Positions 53,718-64,000 of a DNA stretch of 64,000 nt are shown here, piece after piece. This DNA is from Agrostemma githago (Eukaryota > Streptophyta > Magnoliopsida > Caryophyllales > Caryophyllaceae). A program made the position numbers and the translations under genes. Position 1 is the first letter of the stretch, and each line of letters opens with the position of its first letter. The notes beneath the pieces were generated by a model. It was not told the DNA's origin. It did not search any database and worked only from the letters and a program-made list of their open reading frames with translations. The stretch covers positions 42,630,683-42,694,682 of the forward strand of contig OY288250.1 in the NCBI GenBank assembly GCA_958450325.1. The letters are read 5' to 3'.

Positions 53718-55420
53718 TCATATGTCCATTTGACTTTGTTGCATATCTTGATTGCTCCTTTGTATTTCAATCAAAGTCTTTTGAATGTCAAAATCCCGAG
53801 GTGGGGATGATGGATTATGTGGAGTATCGGTGATGGCGAGAGGTATGCCATAATCATGAGTAGGAGACCGGCTCCTAGGCTTGCTTTGTTGTTGATTTCC
53901 TTGCGTAGCTTGTTGTTGACGGTTCCCTTGGAACCCATGAGAATTGCCTTGATTAAGGCCTCGGTTGTGGTTTTGTTGTCTTTGAAAGTTTTGGTTTCCT
54001 TGGAAACCGCTTTGATTAAGTTCCCTTGTTGGAACCCTTGATTGTTGTTGTGAAAGGTACCTTGGTTATTTTGCTTGAAGTTGTTGAAGAGTCTTGGGTT
54101 ACCCGCATAACCTTGGTAACCTTTGTTGTTGTCCCTTAAGGGAGGTGGAACATAGGGACGATGTTGTTGTTGATGTTGAAGTGCTTGTTGTTGAGGGACT
54201 TGATTGGAAGCTTGGTATTGATTAGAGTAGGAGGCACCTTGCTTGAACGCTTGAAAGGCGTTCACTTGCTCAATACTTCCTCTACAATTCATAGGATCAT
54301 GACCAACGATTCCACAAGTATCACACATCCCAAAATAAGGTAAAGGAGGTGCAAACCCCAAAGCATTCACTTCTTGAATCGGTTGATGGTGGGAGGAACT
54401 AGTGCCTTGGACTTGGTTGAGGTGGCTTTGGAGCTTCTTGTCGATAGTCTCCATGTATGTTTTCAATTGAGCTCCAAGGTCAATGCTTAATTTGGTGATA
54501 GCATCGACCTCATGCATGCCTCCTCGATGTGCCTTCCTAGGCGTAGAGTATTGCGAATTATGCACCGCCATCTCTTCGATTCTCGACCAAGTTTGGTCAT
54601 CATCGACCTCGATAAACCTACCATTGGAGCCCATGTTAAGAATAGCTCTCGAGTCCTCATAAACACCATTCCAAAATTGTTGCACCAAGAACCATTGCGA
54701 GAGTCCATGATGAGGGCACGATCTTACCAAAGACTTAAACTGCTCCCAAGCTTCATATAGGCTCTCTTCATCCCTTTGTTGGAACCCGGTGATGGAGGCC
54801 CTAAGCAAATTCATTTTTTCCGGAGGGTAAAACTTTTGGTAGAACGCCAAGGAAAGCTTTTTCCAAGTATCGATACCCATGGTTGCCCTATCGAGACTCT
54901 TGATCCATTGCTTCGCTTTTCCAATAAGAGAGAACGGGAAAAGTACCCAACGAATTTGATCTTGAGTAACCCCGGTTTGAGATATAGCGTCACAATAATC
55001 GAAGAAAGTCTCCATGTGTTGGTGCGGGTCTTCGGTGGGCAACCCACTAAATTGGTTCCTCTCCACAAGTTGGATAAAATGAGTCTTCGCCACAAAATTC
55101 CCGGTATAAGTATCCGGTAATGCACTCGGTCCCGGAAAGACATCCTCGGTGAATGTGGAGTGAGAGGAAAACTTAGGCATTCTTGGATATAAGGGAGAAG
55201 ATGGTGGTGTAGACGGTGTTGATGTAGATGAAGAGGGGGAACTAGGAGAAGAATTACCAAAAGGATTGTTCAAGTCGGCTCCTTGGGCTTGCCCTTGATG
55301 AGTATTGTTTGCACTCGGTTGAGAGATCCTAACCCGATTAATCGTCCGTTGGCGAAAGGCTCGAAAAAGTCTCTCCGGCTCTGGATTAAAGAGATAGAAG
55401 TCGCCTCCCCTCCTAGGCAT
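53718..55420 (-). pseudogene. C Gag, frameshifted near its C-terminus
   Basis: From ATG 55420 (MPRRGGDFYLFNPEPERLF), the standard Athila Gag start. The capsid region has FSGLPTEDPHQHMETFFDYC, WIKSLDRATMGIDTW and LYEAWEQFKSLVRSCPHHG. A knuckle-like CDTCGIVGHDPMNC follows, then an Asn/Gln-rich linker. A one-base change near 54025 shifts the frame (the first frame ends at 53771); the other frame continues the NQ-rich linker to a TGA at 53718-53720, just before the protease frame. Gag and protease were therefore one frame in the parent. Confidence 0.87.
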
Positions 55421-55624
55421 ACACTACACACTAGAACAAACGTGAGAACACCTAGTGCTTTATGGGTACTAGGCAACGACAATAAACAAGCACAACTGGA
55501 GACAAAGAGAAAAGAAAGCCAAGAAAAGATGAAAAACTAGAAAATATTCACAAGAGAAGATGGGAGAACACAAAGAAGGGTAACTAAGTCTAGAAATAAG
55601 CAAACTAAGTCTAAACAATGCACC

Positions 55625-55643
55625 GTCCTCGGCAACGGCGCCA
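55625..55643 (-). other. C primer binding site with one mismatch
   Basis: GTCCTCGGCAACGGCGCCA differs from the B site by one base (C to T at 55629), reducing the tRNA-Asp match to 18 of 19. Confidence 0.82.
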
Positions 55644-55646
55644 AAT

Positions 55647-57478
55647 TGATGGTAGGGATTCGTCACGTCCCTAGCCGATCAATAAACTACCGATTACACC
55701 TAGTGGGTAGCTAGGGTAAGTCGGGATCGTATCCACGAGGACGGTAAGGCGAGGTTTAGACTATGTCGGCCTACAAACGAGACTATGCTACCAAACAAAC
55801 ACAAAGGAACGACAAATGGAAAACTATGGTGGAGGAGAAGTATGACTAAGCTAATGATCGAACTAACAAATAAACTAGAGTAAACTATGACTAACTAAGG
55901 AGGTGAACTCAAATATGGAAGGAAGTGGGGTAGGTCGGGTTCATAGGAATAGAAGGGTAATTGGGGTGATCAAGGGTATAGGTGTCTCCTAGTCACTAGA
56001 GTCGGTCCGGGCTCTCGCAACTTAGACCGATGTCAAGGTGGGTCCGGGCTCTCGCAACTTAGACCCTAGTCCGCGCTCTCGCGACTAAACTATTCTCAAC
56101 ATTTCCACATCATAGACAAACAATGAGAAGATGCGCACAAGTATGGGAAGCATGGCCACTACAACTCATACAAGCATATCAACAAACACATAGAGGTTCC
56201 ACCTAGAACCCATCTCGGCGACACACATGACAAACGGGGTTCTAGCGCGCTATGGTGGCCTAGGTCGCATCCGGGCTCTCGCTACATAAACCGACCTAGG
56301 GGTCGTCCTCACCGGGCTCTCGCAACTTAGTGAGGGAACCAAACCCACAAACAAACTATCACCCATAAGAGAAAGGCAAGAAAAACAAGCATTCGCCACT
56401 ACTTAGTCAATCAAGCATTTCAACAAACATGTGATGTGCACCAAACCAAGAGGAAACCCAAATCTTCCACCGACATCTCTAACAATCCCTTAATCATTCA
56501 ATTAACACCCTAATCACCTTACTAACCCTAGCAAGAACACTACTCTAACATAATCAAACTAATACTAACAAGAACTAAAGGAATCAACACAAGAAACAAA
56601 ACAAACATAAACAAACTAGTGAAAACAATAAACAACAATCAAAGATTAAAACTTGGATGAATAAACAAGATAAAGAGTAAAAAGGAAGAGAAGATTATAC
56701 CATACTAACAAGAGAATGAAAAGGAGAACACTTGCATAGAAGATAACCCAAATTCATCCACCAAGGTTGTCAATCTTGGATGGATTCTTCAAGAGATCCA
56801 ATAATACAAGAGTAAACTAAGATTAACCACTAATTACCGACTAATCTACACTAATCTAATCTAATCTAACCTAAAGTAGTCTAGGGTTTTTGGAGAGGCG
56901 AAGAATATAACATAAGATTCAAGGGAAGAGTATATATAGGGTTACAAATGGAAGGGAGAAGAAAAGCAATGAAGGCGGGCTGCAACACCCCCGTCTCGGC
57001 CGAGACGAGGTGGTCCCAGTCGGGATGGGGTCGGTCCCGGCCGGGAAGAGTTGCTCCCGGTCGGGAAGGACCCATAGTAGCGTCTTCTTCATTTGCTTCC
57101 TTATCCCGGACGGGATGAGGCCATACCCGTTCGGGATGAGCCTTGTAGGCCTCCAATATGAACTTTTTGGCCCCTCCTTGTTTCTCATGGGCTTCCCATC
57201 GATTCTCGGGACTCGGGATCGGGTCTCGGAGGCTCGGGATTGGGTCCCAAGGTCTCGGGGTCGACTCCAAGGCATCGAGTGATCGTTCCTTAGCTTTGTT
57301 GGCTCCAAAAAGTGTATGTATCGAGTCGGAATCGCTCCAACTCTTCATGAACGGTCTCGGGAACCTGAAACGAGCTAAAGGAAGAATAAGAAGCCCCTAA
57401 TACGCTCCCAAGGAGCGATTCTACAAGGAAAATGGGACCAAAACACTACAAAATAGGCACTACAAACCACACTTATCA
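55647..57478 (-). mobile_element. Chimeric C/B LTR (1832 bp)
   Basis: 55647-56190 matches C LTRs; 56196-57478 matches B LTRs. The joint is the shared TAGAG at 56191-56195. In C the joined point is 544 bp into the LTR, in B 350 bp, so about 200 bp is present twice in related form and the LTR is longer than normal. The sequence after it is aORF, as after B. Confidence 0.85.
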
Positions 57479-58677
57479 GTCTGTCTCATGCCGAGACAGA
57501 TCGAATGGTGCGGGGAAATACTGTTTCCCTTTTCAACTTGGCTGACAAGTTTATGAACCTCCAAGACGTGATGATCACTGCTGCCAATAGGCGTAGGGCT
57601 TTTGCCTTTTGCATGCTGCACCGCTACGTCTTTGAGGGGATGATGGATATTGACTCGTGCCTGGGTCAAATCAGGCTGATTGGTGTGGTTGACCAGATGG
57701 AGACTGGCCATAGCCTTGCTTGGCTAGCCACCGGGGAGATCATCATGGGTCTGGATGCTAGGCGTCTTGACCCGGACCGACAGCTGACGGGGAGTACCCG
57801 TATTCTGCAGGTATTCAATCCACGATTTTTTTAATTTTTTTTTCTTTTTTTTTTTTGCGAATTTTCTGGTGTACGTAGTTCACTCGATCGAGTGAAACTC
57901 TTAGCGAGCTACTGCCTGTTTTCGGAGGGCTTACTCAATCGAGTCAGCTGCTGTACTCGATCGAGTGGGCTGTAGCGAACCACTTACTTATGGATTTCGT
58001 GTATACTTTCAGATTTGGTTGTCGGAACGTCTCTCGATTATAGAGTCCCCTCCGAGTATTCTTAATTACCGTAGCAGCCAAATCAGCTCGAGGAGGCGAC
58101 GTATAAGCTCGAGTCATCATATAAACCGAGCATAATGGGATGAGGAGCTGGTGTTCCATGGTGGTCCTTTGATTAGGTGGACCGTCGCTTGGTGGTTCCT
58201 TTCGAAGTTGACTGGATTGGCCAAGAGAGACCAAGCCCGCTACCTGGTGATTCTGTCCCTCGACTGGACAGTTCACATTTACCCGGACCGCCTTCTGAGG
58301 CAGTTCGGTTCGTGCCAGCGCATTCCTAAGACTGAAGCCATCATTAGCGTCTCGCTCCAATTGACGGACGCTATGTGCGACACTTGGTTGCAGAGGTGGT
58401 TTACCCATCCCATGTGGACCATACCCAGCCCTTGCCAATCCGCTTGAGTTTCACGGGCTTACCAGAAGTGGACTTCCGAGGAGTCCGAGGAGGCTCGCAA
58501 AGCTTTGAAGGTTGATGAAGACTTCGAATTGGTTCGCCGGGAGACGACGAAGGACAACAGGGGTTTCTTCGACGAGGGAGACACTCCTGCTACTTTAGTC
58601 CAATTGGAATCGGGTCTTAAGTCACAAACTAAGACTCGATCTAAGGATGTCGGTACTAGCAGCGCGCGGGGGGAGTC
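57479..58677 (+). pseudogene. R3 aORF middle part, copy 2 (intron kept)
   Basis: GTCTG, then the exon 1 second part, 57484-57810 (109 codons), intron 57811-58013, then exon 2 to the C-type LTR. Exon 2 matches R2 (WLSERLSIIE, FHGGPLIRW, DAMCDTWLQRW, ALKVDEDFELVRRE). It has TAA at 58133-58135 and TGA at 58445-58447; the latter stands where R2 reads Trp. These stops differ from the one in R2, so the two aORFs decayed independently. Confidence 0.82.
57811..58013 (+). other. Intron of R3 aORF
   Basis: CTGCAG|GTATTC to TACTTTCAG|ATTTGG, 203 bp, phase 0, same site as in R2. It has a T-rich run and palindromes at 57879-57896 and 57953-57967 with a decayed one at 57930-57943. Confidence 0.75.
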
Positions 58678-60245
58678 TGATGGTATGGATTCGTCACGTC
58701 CCTAGCCGATCAATAAACTACCGATTACACCTAGTGGGTAGCTAGGGTAAGTCGGGATCGTATCCACGAGGACGGTAAGGCGAGGTTTAGACTATGTCGG
58801 CCTACAAACGAGACTATGCTACCAAACAAACACAAAGGAACGATAAATGGAAAACTATGGTGGAGGAGAAGTATGACTAAGCTAATGATCGAACTAACAA
58901 ATAAACTAGAATAAACTATGACTAACTAAGGAGGTGAACTCAAATATGGAAGGAAGTGGGGTAGGTCGGGTTCATATGAATAGAAGGGTAATTGGGGTGA
59001 TCAAGGGTATAGGTGTCTCCTAGTCACTAGAGTCGGTCCGGGCTCTCGCAACTTAGACCGATGTCAAGGTGGGTCCGGGCTCTCGCAACTTAGACCCTAG
59101 TCTGCGCTCTCGCGACTAAAATATTCTCAACATTTCCACATCATAGACAAACAATGAGAAGATGAGCACAAGTATGGGAAGCATGGCCACTACAACTCAT
59201 ACAAGCATATCAACAAACACATAGAGTGCCCACAATGTGACTAACAACAAAGATGTAACCTTTTCCCCTTAATCAACCCTAATCATCCATAATCTACCCC
59301 TAATCCCAATACTAACCCCACAAGATTACTACTCACTCATTATCAAATTACCCATAACATAACAAGAGAAAACAAACTAAACATCCAAGCATTCATTATG
59401 AACAACTAACAACAATAACAATATAAAAAGATGAAACTAGATTGAATAAACAAAGAACAAGTGTAGAGATGATTATACCAACACTAGGATGAAGAAAAGA
59501 TGAAAACTTGTATTAATGAGAAACCCAAATACAATCCCAAGGTTGTCAAGCTTGGAACAATCTTCAAGAATCCCTTAATCCATGACTAATTACAATAATT
59601 ATCTAAAGATTAAAGAGGGAATTAAACTAATGAGAGTAGCACTAATCAAGGATTTTGAATGTTAATGGAGGCTTAAACTAGTCTAGGGTATGATAAGATC
59701 TCTTAACATTACAAGAAGGGAGTATATATATGGGTACAAGAATGAGGGGAAGAAAGAAAAGAGGGCGTGCAGCAGCAGCACGGTCCCGACCGGGACGGGC
59801 TGCCATCCCGAACGAGACGGGTTGGTCCCGACCGGGAAGGACCCACAGTAGCCATTTTCAAAGTGCACCTCATCCCGAACGGGATGAGGCCATCCCGAAC
59901 GGGATGAGCCTTGTAGGCCTCCTTTAAGCTTCTTTTTGTCCCTCCTTGCCTCTCATGGGCTTCTAGTCGATTCTCGGGACTCGGGATCGGGTCTCGGAGG
60001 CTTGGGATTAGGTCCCAAGGTCTCGGGGTCGATTCCAAGGCGTCGAGTCATCGTTCCTTAGTTTCGTTGGCTCCAAAATGTGTATGTATTGAGTCGGAGT
60101 TGCTCCAACTCTTCCAAATCGGTCTCGGGAACCTGAAATGAACTAAAGGAAGCATAAGAAGCCCATAAACCGCTCCCAAGGAGCGATTCCACAAGGAAAT
60201 GGGACCAAAACATAGTGAAAAAGGCACTACAAACTACACTTATCA
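58678..60245 (-). mobile_element. Solo C-type LTR (1568 bp)
   Basis: TGATGGTATGG...CTTATCA with no interior. Left flank GAGTC, right flank CAGTC (four of five match). It is the remnant of the second C copy. Confidence 0.86.
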
Positions 60246-60503
60246 CAGTCAAGCCCCTAGACTGATTTAGAGAGACGACTTGGGACATGACTGGCGGCCC
60301 GGGATCGACTAGGCCCGCGTGACCGGCTGCCTGAGCCTGTGAGGGCTCGACTTGGGCCTGTCGAAGTGATCGAGGACTCGAGCTCAAAGAAGTGAGTCCG
60401 AGCTAAGGAGGTACCCGTGGTGATTCGGGAACGCTCTCCTCCACGTTGTCGTCAGTGGACGGCCAAGGAGGCCAAGGACAAGGGGAAGGGCAAGATGCCC
60501 TGA
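60246..60503 (+). pseudogene. R3 aORF C-terminal part
   Basis: The basic end is recognisable by comparison with R2: GTGGTGATTCGGGAACGCTC (VVIRER) and KEAKDKGKGKMP before TGA 60501-60503. The upstream 130 bp has stops. Confidence 0.7.
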
Positions 60504-60888
60504 ATACCGAGTCCTTAGTTTTATTATTTGGATATTATTATTATTTTTGTTGTGTCGTGTGCTTTTTTATTGCATTTTTGAATTCCTGCATTTTGTAATT
60601 TCCCGAGTTTATCGGGATTTTTTATGAATTAATAAAAGAAGTTTATTATTAAACCGTTCCTGTCTTTTCTCGATTGCACTGGTTGTACCCTTTTGAGGGG
60701 TTGCCTACGTATCCACAAATAGTGGAATCAAACCAAACGTAGTTCAGGCTCAGTAATTTTGCAATCTCGAATTGCACCAAGACTATTGGTTCAAGATGCT
60801 TGCGACAGTAGAATAAATAATTCTAGCTCATTGACTTGTTTTTTTGAAAGAAAATTTTGATAAATTTGCTAATGACATTGAGAAAGGG
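60504..60888. other. Tail-to-tail spacer of R3
   Basis: An AT-rich spacer between aORF end (+) and pol end (-), with ATTAATAAAAGAAG near 60630. It equals 16143-16537 of R2 and includes the shared TTTTGAGGGG and GGTTTGATTCC-type blocks in inverted sense. Confidence 0.6.
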
Positions 60889-62875
60889 CTAAGGGTAGTA
60901 ACGCTTCAGCTGCTCCAGGTTGGTCGGGTTGACGAACTCATTCCCGTCCAGGTCCGTCAGCATCAGTGCTCCTCCCGATAGGATCTTCTTTACCAAGTAT
61001 GGCCCAGCCCAATTAGGTTTGAATTTTCCCCTTGGGTCAACTGGTAATAAAGCTCGAACCGATTTAAGGACTGGGTCCCCTTCCTTAATGTTTCTGGGCC
61101 TTACCCTTTGTTGAAGGCCCGTTGAGTTCTCTTCTTGTAGATTTGAATGTTGTTGAGGGCACGAGATCGTCGTTCGTCTAGTAGAACCAACGAGTCATAC
61201 CGTGCTCGAACCCAGTCAGCTTCGGGTACTTGAATTTCTAACAAAATTCTGAGGGACGGTACCTCCAGTTCAACTGGTTGGACAACCTCCATCCCATAAG
61301 TTAGGTAATACGATGTCGGCCCGGTTGCGGTGCGAATTGACGTCCTGTATCCCCATAGGGCAAAAAGTATTTTGTCGGGCCAGTCCTGGTAATTATCAGC
61401 CATCTTTTTTAGTATGGTGACAATTGTTTTATTGGCCGCCTCTACAGCTCCATTAGTTTGGGGACGATAGGGCGAGGACGTATGCCTTTGAATTTTATAC
61501 TTGGTCAACAGGGCTGCAGTCTCGGCTTAAAAATGAGTCCCGTGATCACTAATAAATTCATGCGGTATGCCATACCGACATATTATCTTGTCTTGGATAA
61601 ACTTGGCGACATGTTTAGCATTGAGAATGCGATATGATTCAGCTTCGACCCATTTGGTGAAGTAGTCGATAGCTACCAAAATGAAACAGTGTCCGCCAGT
61701 ACTAGAGGGATTTATTTTCCCGATTATGTGATACCCCATGTCGAGAAGGGCCAAGGCGACGTCATGGTATAAAGCAATGATGACGGCATGTGTTGCACAG
61801 TGGCGAAGATCTGGCAGTTATGACAATGTTTGACATATAACTGACAGTCGGCTTCCATAGTATTCCAGTAATACCCGAGCCTCATGATTTTCTTGACCAG
61901 CATGTGAGCATTCATATGTGGGCCTTTTTCACCATCGTGTATTTCGGCCATAACTTTTTCGGCCTTATATTTATCAACACAAAGGAGAAGAGCCCCCTGT
62001 GCTGTATTTTTGTACAGTTGTCCATCATCGGTACGGACGAATTGGGTAGCTAGCCTCCGTAAGGCTTTCTTGGCTCGACCTTCTGTCCCGGGAGGATATT
62101 CTCCGTTTGTCAGGAACGTTAATACGACCTGATACCATGGTTCGGGATCAGTTATCTCAATATCTTCAATGTCGTGAATGTGTGCCGGCTCGGACCGTCT
62201 TTCGACGCAAATTGGCATACTGGTCACGTGATCGGGAATGTTCAGTAAAGATGCCAATTTTGAGAGGGCATCTGCAAACTGATTTTCTTCTCGGGGCAAG
62301 TATATGTACTCTATCCTTTGGAATTGTTTCTCGAGATCCCTTACTCGTGCCTGGTAGGCCACGAGATTAGCATTCCGAGTCATCCATTTTTTAAGTGCTT
62401 GGTTAACGACCAAGGATGAGTCACCATGTATCCGAAGATTTGTGATCCCCAGATTGGCGGCGGCTTGTAGCCCGTAAATGCATGCCTCGTACTCGGCTGC
62501 ATTATTGGTGACGTCAAAGTCCAGTTTGATGGACACGGGAGTATGCTCTACTTTTGGCGAGATTAGGAGGATCCCGACTCCGAACCCTCGAAAATTGGAT
62601 GCTCCATCGAAGTATAAATCCCATGTTTCGATATCGGTATGGAAGATATCTTCATCGGGGAAGGACCAGGTGTCGGTGTGTCCTTCTTCATTTATCGGGC
62701 TGTCAGCGAGAAATTCAGCTACTACCCGACCTTAATAGCCTTTAATGGCACAAATTTTAGGTCGAACTCTGCTAGCATTAGAGTCCATCTAGAAATCCGG
62801 CCATTGAGAATGGGCTTGTCGAAGAGGTCTTTGATTGGGTCCATCTTGGATAGCACATGGACCTCGTAGCTGAGC
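60889..62875 (-). pseudogene. R3 pol fragment: RNase H and integrase
   Basis: Read on the minus strand from the D insertion: the end of the vestigial RNase H (HVLSKMD), a 7-bp insertion with a stop near 62735, then an undamaged LYFDGASN motif of the second RNase H, NNAAEYEA, HGDSSLV and FADALSKL. The integrase finger is whole here (GPHMNAHM, KHCHNCQ). A 1-base loss near 61734, TAA for CAA at 61527-61529 (after HGTHF) and a shift near 61103 break the core and tail. It ends YYP at 60889. It is useful as the reference showing what R1/R2 lost. Confidence 0.87.
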
Positions 62876-63224
62876 TGATAAGTGTAGTTTTTAGTGCCTA
62901 ATTTGTCGTATTTTGGTCCCGTTTTTCTTGTGGAATCGCTCCTTGGGAGCGGTTTATGGGTTACTTATGCTTCCATTAGTTCGTTTTAGGTTCCCGTGAC
63001 CATTCTTGAAGAATTGGAACGATTCCGACTCGTTTCATACACTTTTGGAGCCAACGAAGAGAAGGAACGATCACTCGATGCCTTGGATTCTATCCCGAGA
63101 CCTTGGGACCCATTCCCGAGCCCCTTAGGCTCGATCCCGAGTCCCGAAAATTGATGAGAAACCCATGAGAGGCAAGGAGGGACCTTAAAGATCATATTGG
63201 AGGCCTACAAGACCCTTCCCGAGG

Positions 63225-63450
63225 GGGAAGAGTAGCCTTCCCGGTCGGGAAGGAGTGCATGAATGATGAGGCTACTGATCTGGCCGTCCCGACCGGGAAG
63301 AACCCTTCCCTATCGGGAAGCGCAATAACACCGCCTGGTGTTATTGATAACACAGCCCGGTGTTATGCTTGATCCCGACCGAGAAGAGAGCTTCCCGACC
63401 GGGAAGGATGGCCCCTTCCGACCGGTATCATTCCTTCCCGACCGGGAAGG
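63225..63450. promoter_or_regulatory. Palindrome array upstream of the D TATA box
   Basis: Clear units: CCTTCCCGGTCGGGAAGG (63236-63253), GTCCCGACCGGGAAG (63286), CTTCCCTATCGGGAAG (63305), CTTCCCGACCGGGAAG (63391) and CCTTCCCGACCGGGAAGG (63433-63450). Between them sit two units of a different inverted repeat, ATAACAC...GTGTTAT (63323-63346 with a 10-bp stem, and 63347-63366). Confidence 0.72.
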
Positions 63451-63501
63451 AGCAGCTGCAACTCGTGACTCTTCTTTTCTTCTCCTTCACTCTTGTAACC
63501 T

Positions 63502-63509
63502 TATAAATA
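63502..63509 (+). promoter_or_regulatory. TATA box of LTR D
   Basis: TATAAATA lies 51 bp after the last palindrome, followed by a 12-C run. Confidence 0.7.
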
Positions 63510-64000
63510 CCCCCCCCCCCCTCTTGTAATCTTATGTTATGTTAGACATTACCCACTAAACCCTAGACTACTTTAGCATAGATTAGCTTAGATTAGAGTA
63601 GATTAGTCGGTAATTAGTCCTTAATCTAGTTAGCTAATCTTGTATTAAGGGATCTCTTGAAGAATCCATTCAATCTTGACAACATTGGTGGATGTTTTGG
63701 GTGTTCTATATATACAAGTTCTCATCTTTTCCATTCCTTTCTTGTTGGTATAATCTTCCCATCCTTTTACTATTAATCTTTGTTTTATGTTATTCAAGTT
63801 TTCATCTTTATATCTAGTTTGTTGTTCTTGTTTGTTCTTTATATGAATGTTTTGGTTCTCTTGTTGGTTTCTCTTGTTAATGTTAGTTTTAGATTAGATA
63901 TGTTTGAGTAGATTCTTGCTAGGGTTATTAGGGTTATTAGGGTGATTGGTTGTGATTAGGGTTGATTAGGGTGAGATGGGTGGTACTAGATGTTGTTTTT

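Larger units (their letters stand above)
47748..57478 (-). mobile_element. C: Athila-lineage element with gag-protease only and a chimeric right LTR
   Basis: The left LTR is 47748-49307, the interior 49308-55646 and the right LTR 55647-57478. The interior codes for Gag and protease on the minus strand and lacks RT, RNase H and integrase, so it is a TR-GAG-like non-autonomous form. The right LTR switches from C-type to B-type sequence at 56191. The left flank TAGTC and the CAGTC after the solo copy at 60246 are the likely target duplication. Confidence 0.86.
45550..60245. repeat. Partial tandem duplication of the B-aORF-C segment
   Basis: The series [B LTR right part - aORF middle - C-type LTR] occurs at 45550-49307 and again at 56191-60245. 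The simplest path is recombination between the right LTR of C on one molecule and the right LTR of B on another, then loss of the second C interior to leave a solo LTR. Copy 1 later lost 20 bp in the LTR and the aORF intron. Confidence 0.8.
36236..64000 (-). mobile_element. R3: Tat-lineage element, minus strand, with nested insertions; continues past the window
   Basis: On the + strand it reads 3' LTR, polypurine tract, aORF (+), spacer and integrase-RNase H-RT (-), and is cut at 62876 by LTR D. Gag, protease, leader and 5' LTR must lie further right. Three Athila-type insertions (B, C, D) and a partial duplication lie inside. It is clearly diverged from R1/R2 and so independent of them. Confidence 0.88.
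62876..64000 (+). mobile_element. D: Athila-type LTR, + orientation, cut by the window end
   Basis: It starts TGATAAGTGTAG after TGAGC (62871-62875, the probable target duplication). It is homologous to A-C LTRs in reverse. The TATA box is TATAAATA (63502-63509) with nine or so palindromes just upstream (63225-63450). It continues past the window, so whether it is solo or a full element is unknown. Confidence 0.85.

Noticed and set aside
63900..63980. TTAGGGTTATTAGGGTTATTAGGG resembling telomere repeats
   Set aside because: It is part of LTR D; the complement occurs in LTRs A-C (ACCCTAATCACC...), and the spacing is not that of TTTAGGG arrays.

Overview
The window is repeat DNA from a plant nuclear genome, with no host gene that I can support. 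Tat-lineage and Athila-lineage Ty3/gypsy retrotransposons, a plant L1-type LINE with DUF4283, a FAR1-type Mutator transposase and Stowaway MITEs together point to a eudicot. The Retand-like features of the Tat elements make Caryophyllales a reasonable guess, but that is inference.

Layout. Positions 1-21566 hold two near-identical Tat elements on the + strand, R1 and R2. They share one middle LTR (6250-8606), and R2 ends in a full 3' LTR (18930-21566). R2 carries gag-protease-RT in one long frame, a broken RNase H/integrase part, and an antisense ORF (aORF, 16538-18277, minus) with its own TATA box and one intron. R2 lies beside a degenerate AT-rich repeat field (21567-23400). A nearly intact LINE follows on the minus strand (23548-28725). 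Next come AT-rich DNA with MITEs, a copia LTR remnant and a non-autonomous MULE with long terminal inverted repeats and a 9-bp target duplication (31553-32046). A Mutator/FAR1 transposase gene starts near 33694. It is split by a solo Athila-type LTR (A, 34483-36064) and then by a third Tat element, R3 (36236 to beyond the window, minus strand).

R3 is itself full of insertions. Its aORF is split by a non-autonomous Athila-type element B (39093-46817) and by a gag-protease-only Athila element C (47748-57478). Part of this nest was then duplicated: the aORF middle section occurs twice (46818-47747 and 57479-58677). The right LTR of C is a C/B chimera, and a second, solo C-type LTR lies at 58678-60245. 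R3 pol (60889-62875) is cut by a further Athila-type LTR, D, in + orientation (62876 to the window end).

Nothing here acts as a host pathway. The most notable patterns are regulatory. Both unrelated retrotransposon lineages carry arrays of short CpG-containing palindromes just upstream of the LTR TATA box. The two palindrome types share the core CGRYCG. The Tat palindromes also occur inside the intron of the antisense gene. That gene keeps its TATA box, first-exon length (214 codons) and intron phase in two diverged copies.
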